DNA of 64,000 bases, taken from assembly GCF_014852585.1 (NCBI RefSeq), contig NZ_JACVBX010000020.1:1-64000 (forward strand), read 5' to 3'. This DNA is from Pseudomonas sp. PDM18. Lineage in GTDB: Bacteria; Pseudomonadota; Gammaproteobacteria; Pseudomonadales; Pseudomonadaceae. The notes under the pieces were generated by a model, which saw nothing but the letters and a program-made list of their open reading frames with translations, made no database searches and was not told where the DNA came from. The translations under genes and the position numbers were made by a program. The stretch's first letter is position 1. Each line of letters starts with the position of its first letter. Below, one piece after another: positions 15,814 to 23,803 of this stretch.

Positions 15814-16872
15814 TCAGGCCGAAGCCGCGTTATAGAACAGCTGGGAGTCGCGTTGTTCCACCAGCGCCTGCTCGATGGCGGCCTGGTGCACCTCGTCGGC
15901 GTGCTCCTCGCGCTCCTCGGGCTTGATGCCCAGACGCGCGAACAGCTGCATGTCCTTTTCGGCCTGCGGGTTGGTGGTGGTCAGCAGCTTCTCGCCGTAG
16001 AAGATCGAGTTGGCGCCGGCCATAAAGGCCAGGGCCTGCATCTGCTCGTTCATCTGCTCGCGGCCAGCGGACAGGCGCACGTGGGATTTCGGCATCATGA
16101 TGCGGGCGACCGCCAAGGTGCGGATGAAGTCGAACGGGTCGACGTCCTTCTCCTCGGCCAGCGGAGTGCCCTTGACCTTCACCAGCATGTTGATCGGTAC
16201 CGATTCCGGGTGCTCGGGCAGGTTGGCCAACTGGATCAGCAGGCCAGCGCGGTCGTCCACCGACTCACCCATGCCGAGGATGCCGCCGGAACAGATCTTC
16301 ATCCCCGCCTCGCGCACGTACGCCAGAGTCTGCAGGCGCTCGCTATAGGTGCGGGTGGTGATGATGTTGCCGTAGAACTCCGGCGAGGTATCGAGGTTGT
16401 GGTTGTAGTAGTCCAGGCCCGCCTCAGCCAGGGACTGAGTCTGCTCCTGGGTCAGCTTGCCCAGGGTCATGCAGGTTTCCAGGCCGAGCTTCTTCACGCC
16501 CTTCACCATTTCCAGCACGTAGGGCATGTCCTTCGCCGCCGGATGCTTCCAGGCGGCGCCCATGCAGAAGCGCGTGGAGCCGATGGCCTTGGCTTCGGCA
16601 GCGGCCTGCAGCACCTTCTGCACTTCCATCAGCTTTTCCTTGTCCAGGCCGGTGTTGTAGTGGCCGGACTGCGGGCAATATTTGCAGTCTTCCGGGCAGG
16701 CGCCGGTCTTGATCGACAGGAGGGTGGAAACCTGCACGCGGTTCGGGTCGAAATGCGCGCGGTGCATTGTCTGCGCCTGGAACAGCAGGTCGTTGAAGGG
16801 CTGTTCGAACAGGGCGCTGACTTGGGCAAGGGTCCAGTCGTGGCGGGTTACTTGGGCTGCGGTGGCACTCAT
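15814..16872 (-). CDS. bioB: Biotin synthase (radical SAM)
   Basis: 352 residues from ATG 16872, which has GAAGGA upstream; an upstream 26-codon extension lacks support. The radical-SAM cluster motif is CPEDCKYC (C59, C63, C66), followed by the [25 protein letters not shown] and [10 protein letters not shown] blocks of BioB, including ligands of the second [2Fe-2S] cluster that donates sulfur. It converts dethiobiotin to biotin. It is first gene of the operon, with a near-consensus promoter and a BirA-type operator upstream (16954-17006). Confidence 0.97.
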   Translation of the reverse strand: MSATAAQVTRHDWTLAQVSALFEQPFNDLLFQAQTMHRAHFDPNRVQVSTLLSIKTGACPEDCKYCPQSGHYNTGLDKEKLMEVQKVLQAAAEAKAIGSTRFCMGAAWKHPAAKDMPYVLEMVKGVKKLGLETCMTLGKLTQEQTQSLAEAGLDYYNHNLDTSPEFYGNIITTRTYSERLQTLAYVREAGMKICSGGILGMGESVDDRAGLLIQLANLPEHPESVPINMLVKVKGTPLAEEKDVDPFDFIRTLAVARIMMPKSHVRLSAGREQMNEQMQALAFMAGANSIFYGEKLLTTTNPQAEKDMQLFARLGIKPEEREEHADEVHQAAIEQALVEQRDSQLFYNAASA

Positions 16873-16953
16873 CGGCAAAGTCCTTCGACGCTTGGGGCGC
16901 CTCTTGTCTAGGGTGCCCCGGCGGCGCGCCACCGGGGAAATCAGGCTCAAGGC

Positions 16954-17006
16954 ATCATATGTGGAGCTGTGACGCTGTCAACCACTCTCGCGACACAGGT
17001 CGACAA
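16954..17006 (-). promoter_or_regulatory. bioB promoter overlapping a BirA-type operator
   Basis: On the minus strand TTGACA (16981-16976), a 16-bp spacer and TATGAT (16959-16954) form a near-ideal sigma-70 promoter. Overlapping the -35 is TTGTCGACC-N14-GGTTGACAG (17006-16975), close to the BirA operator TTGTAAACC-N14-16-GGTTTACAA. This indicates biotin-dependent repression of the operon. Confidence 0.8.
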
Positions 17007-17008
17007 GT

Positions 17009-17023
17009 GATCAATTATTGATC
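17009..17023. promoter_or_regulatory. Palindrome GATCAATTATTGATC upstream of bioB
   Basis: A perfect 7-bp inverted repeat with one central base. It belongs to a GATCA-N5-TGATC pattern also found at 22617-22631 and 22790-22804. Position favours a role in the bioB / 17113 divergent promoter region. The binding protein is unknown. Confidence 0.45.
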
Positions 17024-17112
17024 TACTCAATCCGTATTCCTACGGTTGCCGCTGAACCCAAGTCGGTAATCGTCGCTCCAAGCAATCAGAACATTCAGGA
17101 GTCATACCCCAG

Positions 17113-17406
17113 ATGGGAACAGAAGGATTCTTCGACGGCCTTGGCCAGATGGTCGGCAAGGCGATCCGCTTCATCGTCGATCTGCTGTCGGGCGTGCTCG
17201 GCGGCCTGTGGCGCGCCATGGACGATTTTTTCCATGGCCTGGCGCGGGCTGTGGGAATCGACGTCTCGATCTTCAGCTTCGTCCTGCTCTTCATCGGCCT
17301 GCTGCTGCTCTACAGTGGCATCCGCGCCTTCTTGCGGCGCTCGATCTTCGGCGGGCTGATCTGGACGGTGCTGGGCCTGGTGGTACTGAGCTGGCTGATC
17401 CATTGA
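17113..17406 (+). CDS. Small inner-membrane protein of unknown function
   Basis: 97 residues, ATG 17113 with AGGAG about 12 bp upstream. An amphipathic N-terminal half (GFFDGLGQMVGKAIRFIVDLLSGVLG) is followed by two strongly hydrophobic helices (about 52-68 and 79-95: FSFVLLFIGLLLLYSGI, IFGGLIWTVLGLVVLSWLI) separated by a basic loop RAFLRRS. I do not recognise a named family. It is divergent from bioB and 25 bp before comF, so it may be co-transcribed with comF. Confidence 0.7.
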   Translation: MGTEGFFDGLGQMVGKAIRFIVDLLSGVLGGLWRAMDDFFHGLARAVGIDVSIFSFVLLFIGLLLLYSGIRAFLRRSIFGGLIWTVLGLVVLSWLIH

Positions 17407-17431
17407 GCAGCGCCGCCCAGGGAGGGGCGGA

Positions 17432-18166
17432 ATGCGGTTGCTTCAATGGCGCCCCATCTGGTGGCGCCCTCGCGTGCAATGCCTGCTGTGTGGCGCAACG
17501 GCGGAACAGTCCGCCCTGCCGCTCTGCACCGGCTGCGATGATGACCTGCCCTGGCTAGCCGGGCGTTGCACGGTGTGCGCCCTCCCCCTGCCCGCCTCCG
17601 GGCTGATCTGCGAACAGGTCTGCAGTGGGTGCCTACGCCGCCCGCCGGCCTTCCACCGCGTCGAAACGCCCCTGCGCTACGGCTTCCCTGTCGATGAGCT
17701 GGTCACCCGCTTCAAGCACCAGGCCAATGCGCCGCTCGGGCGTCTGCTCGGGCAGTTGCTCGAACGCCACCTGCTGCACGCGTACGAGGAAGGATTGCCA
17801 CGCCCGGACCGGCTGGTCCCTGTGCCGCTGTCGCGCCGGCGCGAGCGGCAACGGGGCTTCAACCAGTCGCAATTGCTGGCGGAGTGGTTGGCTACGCCGC
17901 TACGGCTGCCTGTGGATAACCGCATTATCCTTCGCACGCAGGACACCCCGGCCCAGCAAGGCCTGGACGCTGCCACCCGCAAACGCAACCTGCGCGGCGC
18001 CTTCGCCCTGGACGATGGCGCGGTGGTCGAAGGCCAGCACCTGGCGCTGGTGGACGACGTGCTGACCACCGGAGCCACCGCCGAGCGCATCGCCCGCTTG
18101 CTGCGGCGCGCGGGAGCGCGGCGGGTCGATGTCTATTGCCTGGCGCGCACGCCGACTCCGCAATAG
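17432..18166 (+). CDS. comF: ComF-family phosphoribosyltransferase-like protein
   Basis: 244 residues. An N-terminal zinc-finger-like region with CLLC, CTGC, CTVC and CSGC pairs (about 17-67) is followed by a type I phosphoribosyltransferase domain with the PRPP loop LALVDDVLTTGAT (about 203-215). ComF proteins are needed for natural transformation in several bacteria, linking incoming single-stranded DNA to helicase/primase functions; the enzymatic substrate is unknown. The start is ATG 17432 after GGAGGGGCGG. In pseudomonads comF regularly sits beside the bio operon. Confidence 0.9.
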   Translation: MRLLQWRPIWWRPRVQCLLCGATAEQSALPLCTGCDDDLPWLAGRCTVCALPLPASGLICEQVCSGCLRRPPAFHRVETPLRYGFPVDELVTRFKHQANAPLGRLLGQLLERHLLHAYEEGLPRPDRLVPVPLSRRRERQRGFNQSQLLAEWLATPLRLPVDNRIILRTQDTPAQQGLDAATRKRNLRGAFALDDGAVVEGQHLALVDDVLTTGATAERIARLLRRAGARRVDVYCLARTPTPQ

Positions 18167-18259
18167 AAGACCGGTGGGCCACATTCCCGACATCTGCCCC
18201 TTGCGTTTTGCACGCCAGCAACGGAGCCTCGCGGCATACCAATAAGTACCCGCGAAACC

Positions 18260-19024
18260 ATGACCACCCTCAGCCTGTTGACCCAACACGTTACCCGCCG
18301 TCCGCAGCGCATTGCCCTGCTGGCGCAGATCGCCCAGCTCGGCTCGATCACCCACGCCGCCAAGGCCGCCGGGATGAGCTACAAGAGCGCCTGGGACGCC
18401 ATCGACGAACTGAACAACCTCTCCGACCGGCCGCTGGTGGAACGCAGCGTCGGTGGCAAGGGCGGTGGCGGCGCACGCCTGACCGCCGAGGGCGATCGCC
18501 TGCTGGCGCTGTACCAGCGCCTGGAAGCGTTGCGCGAACACATAGTCGAGCACGTCGAGCACCAGGCCGACCTGGAGCTGATCGGGCGCCTGATGATGCG
18601 CACCAGCGCACGCAACCAGTTGCACGGGCGCGTCTGCGCGGTGGAACCGTCCGGCCTCAACGATCTGGTGAGCATCGAGCTGCCCGGTGGATCGCGCATC
18701 CAGGCGCGAGTCACCCGCGAGAGCACTGAGAAGCTCGAACTGGCCGACGGCTTGCCAGTGGTGGCGCTGATGAAGGCCGGCTGGCTCTACGTCGACCTGC
18801 CGCACATTCCCTGCCCGGAAGGGCTGAACGCACTGGAAGGCCACGTCGATGACATCCGCGAAGCCGAAGACGGCCCCAGCGAGGTGCGCATCCAGTTGCC
18901 CAGCGGCCAGATGCTCTGCGCGCTGACCGACCCGGAGCGCATCGCAATCCTCGGCCTGCAAGCGGGGTCGGCGGTGCGCGCGCAGTTCTCCCCGGCGCAG
19001 GTAATCCTCGGCACGCCGCTGTAG
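18260..19024 (+). CDS. modE: Molybdate-responsive transcriptional regulator
   Basis: 254 residues. A LysR-like winged HTH (RIALLAQIAQLGSITHAAKAAG and SYKSAWDAIDELN, residues 15-50) is followed by two molybdate-binding TOBE domains (about 115-180 and 187-250; ARNQLHGRVCAVEPSG and VRIQLPSGQMLCALTDPER). ModE binds molybdate and represses modABC uptake genes or activates molybdoenzyme genes. No modABC is in the window; the only possible partner is the short ModA-like protein 107 bp downstream. The start is ATG 18260. Confidence 0.93.
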   Translation: MTTLSLLTQHVTRRPQRIALLAQIAQLGSITHAAKAAGMSYKSAWDAIDELNNLSDRPLVERSVGGKGGGGARLTAEGDRLLALYQRLEALREHIVEHVEHQADLELIGRLMMRTSARNQLHGRVCAVEPSGLNDLVSIELPGGSRIQARVTRESTEKLELADGLPVVALMKAGWLYVDLPHIPCPEGLNALEGHVDDIREAEDGPSEVRIQLPSGQMLCALTDPERIAILGLQAGSAVRAQFSPAQVILGTPL

Positions 19025-19131
19025 TCCCGTTTCCCTGCTTCATATCAAGCCCCGCGGCGCTGCGCCGCGCTCCAATAGCTGACAGCGTTCCGCCCAGGCC
19101 GGACGGAACCATGGCTAATCGGAGCCTCACC

Positions 19132-19503
19132 ATGCGCCGCCCACTGCTGCTTTTAACCTTGCTGCTCCTGCCTCTTGCCAGCCACGCCGGCCCCGACGTA
19201 CTGCGGGTCGGCGCCAGCGAGGAGCTGATGCCGATCCTCGAACCCATGGTGGACCAGTACCAGATCGTGACCCGCAACAAGGTCCTGCTGATCGGTGGCG
19301 AGGAAAGCGAACTTGCGGAGCAGATCCGCGAGGGCACGCCCTACGATCTGCTGCTTACCCCTCTGCAACGCGCCGACACCCAGGCCCAGCCGGTCAAATG
19401 CAAAGTGCGCACGATGCAGAAACTGACCCTGGTGAAGGGCGAGCGCCGGGCGCTGGCCACGGACTTCATCGAGTACCTGAGGAAACACTGCGCCGACCGC
19501 TGA
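19132..19503 (+). CDS. Miniature ModA-like periplasmic protein
   Basis: 123 residues from ATG 19132 (GGAG 7 bp upstream; ATG 19111 is an alternative). A signal peptide (MRRPLLLLTLLLLPLASHA) precedes a lobe resembling the N-terminal lobe of molybdate-binding ModA: LRVGASEELMPILEPMVDQY..TRNKVLLIGGEESELAEQI..GTPYDLLLTP. The sequence then skips the whole second lobe and ends in TLVKGERRALATDFIEYLRKHC, which looks like the last helix of such proteins. ModA is normally about 230 residues, so this is half size. The frame is clean with no adjacent remnant, so it may be a stable reduced protein. It lies directly after modE. Ligand binding is doubtful. Confidence 0.7.
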   Translation: MRRPLLLLTLLLLPLASHAGPDVLRVGASEELMPILEPMVDQYQIVTRNKVLLIGGEESELAEQIREGTPYDLLLTPLQRADTQAQPVKCKVRTMQKLTLVKGERRALATDFIEYLRKHCADR

Positions 19504-19571
19504 GGCAACTGCCCACCCAAACGAAGCGGACTGGGTAAACTAGGCAGCTTTACCATTGCCGGAACGTCGCC

Positions 19572-20546
19572 ATGTCCCATCCCTTTTCCGCCCTCACCCC
19601 CGACCTGGTGCTGGATGCGGTGGAAAGCATCGGTTTTCTCAGCGACGCCCGCGTACTCGCGCTCAACAGCTACGAGAACCGCGTCTACCAGGTGGGCATC
19701 GAGGGCAGCGAGCCGTTGATTGCCAAGTTCTACCGCCCCGGCCGCTGGACTACCGAGGCAATCCTTGAGGAGCACACCTTCTCCGCTGAACTGGCCGAAT
19801 GCGAAGTCCCGGTGGTGGCGCCGCTGGTGCACGAGGGCAAGACCCTCTTCGAGCACGCCGGTTTTCGCTTCACCCTGTTCCCCCGCCGCGGCGGCCGTGC
19901 GCCGGAGCCGGGTAACCTCGACCAGCTGTATCGCCTCGGCCAGTTGCTCGGACGCCTGCACGCCGTGGGCGCCAACCGCCCGTTCGAACACCGCGAGGCG
20001 CTGACGCCGCAGAATTTCGGACACGACTCGCTCGCCACCCTGCTGCAAGGCAACTTCATCCCGAAAAGTCTGCTGCCGGCTTACGAATCCGTGGCCCGCG
20101 ACCTGCTGAAGAAGGTCGACGACCTGTATGCCCGCGTGAAGTACAACCCCATCCGCATGCACGGCGATTGCCACCCCGGCAACCTCCTGTGTCGCGACGA
20201 GACCTTCCACGTCGTCGACCTGGACGACTGCCGCATGGGCCCGGCCGTGCAAGACCTGTGGATGATGCTCGCCGGCGAGCGCCACGAGCGCCTCGGGCAG
20301 CTTTCCGAGCTGATCGATGGCTACCAGGAGTTCCACGACTTCGATTCGCGCGAACTGCCGCTGATCGAAGGCCTGCGCTCCCTGCGCCTGATGCACTACA
20401 GCGCCTGGCTGGCGCGCCGCTGGGACGATCCGGCGTTCCCCCCGAGCTTTCCCTGGTTCGGCACCGAGCGTTACTGGGGCGAACAGGTGCTGGTGCTGCG
20501 CGAGCAACTGGCGGCGCTGGATGAGGAGCCGTTGCGGCTGTTCTGA
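19572..20546 (+). CDS. srkA: Stress response kinase A (YihE family)
   Basis: 324 residues, a eukaryotic-like Ser/Thr kinase of the APH/choline-kinase fold. Visible are LNSYENRVYQVG (glycine-loop equivalent), LIAKFYRPGRW with the ATP-binding lysine, the catalytic RMHGDCHPGNLL (HGD motif) and VVDLDDCRMGPAVQDLWMML carrying the Mg-binding aspartate. In E. coli SrkA protects against MazF-linked and envelope/oxidative stress death. The start is ATG 19572. Confidence 0.93.
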   Translation: MSHPFSALTPDLVLDAVESIGFLSDARVLALNSYENRVYQVGIEGSEPLIAKFYRPGRWTTEAILEEHTFSAELAECEVPVVAPLVHEGKTLFEHAGFRFTLFPRRGGRAPEPGNLDQLYRLGQLLGRLHAVGANRPFEHREALTPQNFGHDSLATLLQGNFIPKSLLPAYESVARDLLKKVDDLYARVKYNPIRMHGDCHPGNLLCRDETFHVVDLDDCRMGPAVQDLWMMLAGERHERLGQLSELIDGYQEFHDFDSRELPLIEGLRSLRLMHYSAWLARRWDDPAFPPSFPWFGTERYWGEQVLVLREQLAALDEEPLRLF

Positions 20547-20603
20547 TTTCTCCGTGCCGACGCAGGAGTGCTCGGCACTGCTTCTCTTCAAGGAAGACAC
20601 GCC

Positions 20604-21599
20604 ATGAAACTGCTGCGCTTGCCCTTTATCGCCTGCCTGTCGTTCACTCTGTCTTCGGCGCTGGCCGCCAGTTTTGACTGCCAGAAAGCCAACACGCCGA
20701 TGGAACAAACCATCTGTGCAAGCGATGACCTCTCCGCGCTCGATGAGCAATTGGGTCTGACTTACCGCGCTCATTTGGGCAGCCCCGAGCTGGACCCGGC
20801 ACAACTGAAGAAAGCCCAGCGCAGTTGGCTGCGAAACACCCGACAACGCTGTGAAGCCGACGACGCCATTTCCAACTGCCTGAGCGACGCTTACCGCGAG
20901 CGTATTGAGGAATTGGGCCCCGGGACTGGCGGCGACGCCCAAGGCCACGATTGGAAGAAGGCGCTAAGGATCAGTAACGCCGCACCGGGCTATGACTTCC
21001 TGCTCGACATGCAACCTTGCACCGCGCAGACCTGCGAGGGGCCAGCCTACCTCGGCATCCAGCGGACCGGCAGCCACGAGGTCGCACAAGCCATCTACCT
21101 GCCCAATGTTTTCCTGACGCGGCAGGAGAACGGCGAACCACTGGTGAACTCGGCGAGGCTTTACGATTACCAGGGCGTGATCAATGCAGGCGATTTCAAC
21201 TTCGATGGCCAGCCGGACTTTGCAGTGCAGAACGGCAACCGCGGTTCCTATGGCGGGCCGAGCTATGACGTATTTCTCTTCGATGCGAGACGACAGCGCT
21301 TCATCTACAGCCCGGAGTTGAGTGGGCTGACACTGGAGAACCTGGGCTTCTTCGAAGTCGATAGCGTGCGCAAGAGGCTGACGACCTTTGCCAAGAGCGG
21401 CTGCTGCTACCACGAGAAGAGCGAGTACGTGGTAGAGGCCAATCAGCCAGTCGAGGTGAAACGTGAAATAGAGGATGCTGCTGGTGGCAGTGGCGATCCC
21501 GAGATGGTTCTGCTGAGCACCGAGGAGCTGGTCAATGGCGTATGGAAAACCACCTCATCGCGTCAAGTGCCCTTCAAGGAAATGTACGGCGACCAGTAG
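20604..21599 (+). CDS. Secreted LprI (DUF1311) + XAC2610-like protein, possible lysozyme inhibitor
   Basis: 331 residues from ATG 20604 (AAGGAAG upstream) with signal peptide MKLLRLPFIACLSFTLSSALA. Residues 22-95 match the LprI/DUF1311 lysozyme-inhibitor domain: FDCQKANTPMEQTICASDDL, a Tyr-Arg helix, then KKAQRSWLRNTRQRC and CLSDAYRERI. From about 105 a second domain includes AGDFNFDGQPDFAVQNG and SGCCYHEKSEYVV, resembling the calcium-binding XAC2610 type, whose Xanthomonas member inhibits a lysozyme-like type IV effector. Both halves therefore suggest defence of peptidoglycan against foreign lysozymes. No effector gene is adjacent. It is cysteine-rich, as expected for a periplasmic protein. 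Confidence 0.75.
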   Translation: MKLLRLPFIACLSFTLSSALAASFDCQKANTPMEQTICASDDLSALDEQLGLTYRAHLGSPELDPAQLKKAQRSWLRNTRQRCEADDAISNCLSDAYRERIEELGPGTGGDAQGHDWKKALRISNAAPGYDFLLDMQPCTAQTCEGPAYLGIQRTGSHEVAQAIYLPNVFLTRQENGEPLVNSARLYDYQGVINAGDFNFDGQPDFAVQNGNRGSYGGPSYDVFLFDARRQRFIYSPELSGLTLENLGFFEVDSVRKRLTTFAKSGCCYHEKSEYVVEANQPVEVKREIEDAAGGSGDPEMVLLSTEELVNGVWKTTSSRQVPFKEMYGDQ

Positions 21600-21730
21600 T
21601 GCACCGTAACGCCATCGTTACGCACAATCGCCGGCGCAGTCGCGACATCCACCGCAGCGGCACAGACAAGCCCCGTTACGCGCCCTAGAATTGTGCAGCC
21701 ACTCATTAGCTGCCTAACCAAGGATGTTCC

Positions 21731-22618
21731 ATGGCCACCGCCAACCCCCGCCGGGGCTACGCCCTGGGCTTGACTGCCTACGTCATCTGGGGACTCTTCC
21801 CGATCTACTTCAAGCTGCTCGAACGCATCCCCGCCCTGGAAATCATCACCCACCGGGCCATCTGGTCGGCGGTGTTCGGCGCCCTGCTCCTGCTGGTGTG
21901 GAAACACCCCGGTTGGTGGCGCGAGCTGCGCGAGAACCCCAAGCGCATCGCGGTGCTCACCGCCAGCGGCCTGCTGATCGCCAGCAACTGGCTGGTGTAC
22001 GTCTGGGCGGTGAACAACGGCCACATGATCGAGGCCAGCCTGGGCTACTACATCAACCCGCTGATCAACGTCCTGCTGGGCCTGGTGATCCTGCGCGAAC
22101 GCCTGCGCCCACTGCAGTGGGTCGCGGTCGGCCTCGCCGCGCTGGGCGTGGCGCAGCAGCTGTGGCAACTGGGCAGCCTGCCCTGGGTATCGCTGGCGCT
22201 GGCGCTAACCTTCGGCTTCTACGGACTGATCCGCAAGCAGGCGCCGGTGGCTGCCCTGCCCGGCCTGGTGGTAGAGACCTGGATCCTGCTGCCACTGGCG
22301 ATCGGCTACCTCGTGCTGTTCGCCGACGACCCGAGCGTGCACGCGGACTTCTGGACCACCAGGGACGCCATCTGGCTCGCTGCCGCCGGCCCGATCACCC
22401 TGGTGCCGCTGGTGTGCTTCAACGCTGCCGCGCGCCACCTGCCTTACGCGACACTGGGCTTCCTGCAGTACCTGGCGCCGACCTTGGTGCTGCTGCAGGC
22501 GATCCTGCTGTTCGGCGAACATCTGGACACCACGCGCCTGATCTCCCTCTGCTGCATCTGGGCCGGCCTGGTCGTCTACAGCGTGGATATCTGCTACCGC
22601 CTCGCCCGCGGGGATTGA
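21731..22618 (+). CDS. rarD: RarD-type EamA permease
   Basis: 295 residues, about ten transmembrane helices in two EamA repeats. The RarD signature GYALGLTAYVIWGLFPIYFK is at the N-terminus, and the second repeat includes FGFYGLIRKQAPVAALPGL. RarD was named in E. coli as a chloramphenicol-sensitivity protein, and homologues export metabolites of unknown identity. The start is ATG 21731. The gene is followed by an AT-richer palindrome and the DnaA-box cluster. Confidence 0.92.
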   Translation: MATANPRRGYALGLTAYVIWGLFPIYFKLLERIPALEIITHRAIWSAVFGALLLLVWKHPGWWRELRENPKRIAVLTASGLLIASNWLVYVWAVNNGHMIEASLGYYINPLINVLLGLVILRERLRPLQWVAVGLAALGVAQQLWQLGSLPWVSLALALTFGFYGLIRKQAPVAALPGLVVETWILLPLAIGYLVLFADDPSVHADFWTTRDAIWLAAAGPITLVPLVCFNAAARHLPYATLGFLQYLAPTLVLLQAILLFGEHLDTTRLISLCCIWAGLVVYSVDICYRLARGD

Positions 22619-23285
22619 TCATTAATTGATCCACCGCCTGCAAGCCGCACCAGCTGTGGCTTGCAGGCACTCACCCGCAGATTGTCCACAGCTCTATCCC
22701 GCGATTGCGGGGATAACGACCAGCTCTTCCACAGGCCGTCCTGCCAAGCGTTTCACACCGCCCCTTTCTCCAGGCGCGAGCCGGCCCCTGATCAAGAATT
22801 GATCAACACCTCGGAAGCCCCGCAAGCTCTGGCCTGCATGAATATTCCCCCGGCTTTTCCACAGGCCGATCCCCGCTTCGTGTGGATGGAGCAGAGCCGC
22901 CCGCTCAGAAAGTGGACAACCCTATGAAACCCAGAGCTAACGTGCCCTGCAGCGTTTCATGAACGGCTTCTCCACAGATTCTTCCAGTATATTTGTGCAC
23001 AGCGGTTGCCTGGCCCGCAGCGCCCTATTCGCCGCGCGCCATCTGTACGAAAACTGACCACATCGCCCAAGACCAGGGTAATAGCGGGATGCAGAGACTT
23101 ATCAACAAAATGCCCACGGCGCGATCCCCGCAATCTGTGCACAGCCGCGAAACAGGAAGTGGATAAACGGATTGGCGTGAAGCCCATGCAAAATGGTCCC
23201 TCTGTCTATCCATCAACAGAGAGCCCACAGGTTTTTCCACAAGAATCGTACTCAGAGCGAGGCCGTCATTCCCCGCTGTGGAAAT
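22619..23285. other. Gene-free block with a cluster of DnaA-box-like sites (oriC-like or DnaA-titration region)
   Basis: No convincing gene lies between rarD and 23266. Within two mismatches of TTATCCACA I count twelve sites: TTGTCCACA 22682, TCTTCCACA 22725, TTTTCCACA 22855 and 23233, TTCTCCACA 22968, TTGTGCACA 22993, TTATCAACA 23099 and CTGTGCACA 23135 on the plus strand; CCATCCACA 22881, TTGTCCACT 22911, TTATCCACT 23158 and ATTTCCACA 23277 on the minus strand. The two TTTTCCACA sites fit TTWTNCACA exactly. AT-rich palindromes GATCA-N5-TGATC lie at 22617-22631 and 22790-22804. This density is far above the rest of the window and is the pattern of a replication origin or a DnaA-binding reservoir. 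Neither dnaA nor dnaN is nearby, so it is not the standard oriC. Confidence 0.6.
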
Positions 23286-23784
23286 TCAGCTCCACCATCA
23301 GGTCATCGGCCAGCTCTTCCAGCTTCTGCTGCAGGGTTTCCAACGGCAGGGTCAGCGGCACGGCCAGCAGCGCCTCGGCATGGAACAGCGGCTCGCTGCT
23401 CATGGGCGCGGGGAGCACCTCGGTGGTCAGGCTCTCCAGGTTCACGCCATGCTCGGCCAGCAGCTGGGTGATATCGCGGACGATGCCGGGGCGGTCGTTG
23501 CCCACCAGGTCGAGATGGATCGGCTTCCAGTTGCAGGCCGGCTCGATGCCGCTCTCCGCCAGCAGCACGCGGATGCCGTGCTCGCTCAGCTCCTGCAGAC
23601 CTTCCACCAGCTCGTCATAGCCCTCGGCGGGCACTGCTACGCGAAGGATCCCGGCGAACTGCCCGGCCATGCGCGACATGCGGCTTTCCAGCCAGTTGCC
23701 GCCGTGGGCGGCGATGCATTTGGCCACGCGCTCCACCAGACCGGGCTGGTCCTGGGCGATGACGGTCAATACGAGGTGGTCCAT
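23266..23784 (-). CDS. GcvR-like double-ACT regulatory protein
   Basis: 172 residues with two ACT domains (about 3-75 and 90-165): LVLTVIAQDQPGLVERVAKCIAAHG and IHLDLVGNDRPGIVRDITQLLAEHG. This is the layout of GcvR, which in E. coli binds GcvA and represses the glycine-cleavage operon when glycine is low. Pseudomonas homologues are not well characterised and no gcv genes are nearby, so the target is unknown. The start is ATG 23784, and the gene precedes no obvious operon partner. Confidence 0.85.
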   Translation of the reverse strand: MDHLVLTVIAQDQPGLVERVAKCIAAHGGNWLESRMSRMAGQFAGILRVAVPAEGYDELVEGLQELSEHGIRVLLAESGIEPACNWKPIHLDLVGNDRPGIVRDITQLLAEHGVNLESLTTEVLPAPMSSEPLFHAEALLAVPLTLPLETLQQKLEELADDLMVELNFHSGE

Positions 23785-23803
23785 GAGCAGTCTCCGCGAA
23801 GGG

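Noticed and set aside
17009..17023. Anr/Fnr site
   Set aside because: Fnr sites are TTGAT-N4-ATCAA; here the half-sites point outward (GATCAA..TTGATC), so the geometry is wrong.
22661..22927. 88-codon frame in the DnaA-box block
   Set aside because: No ribosome binding site or recognisable domain, and the region is dominated by short TCCACA repeats that explain the composition.
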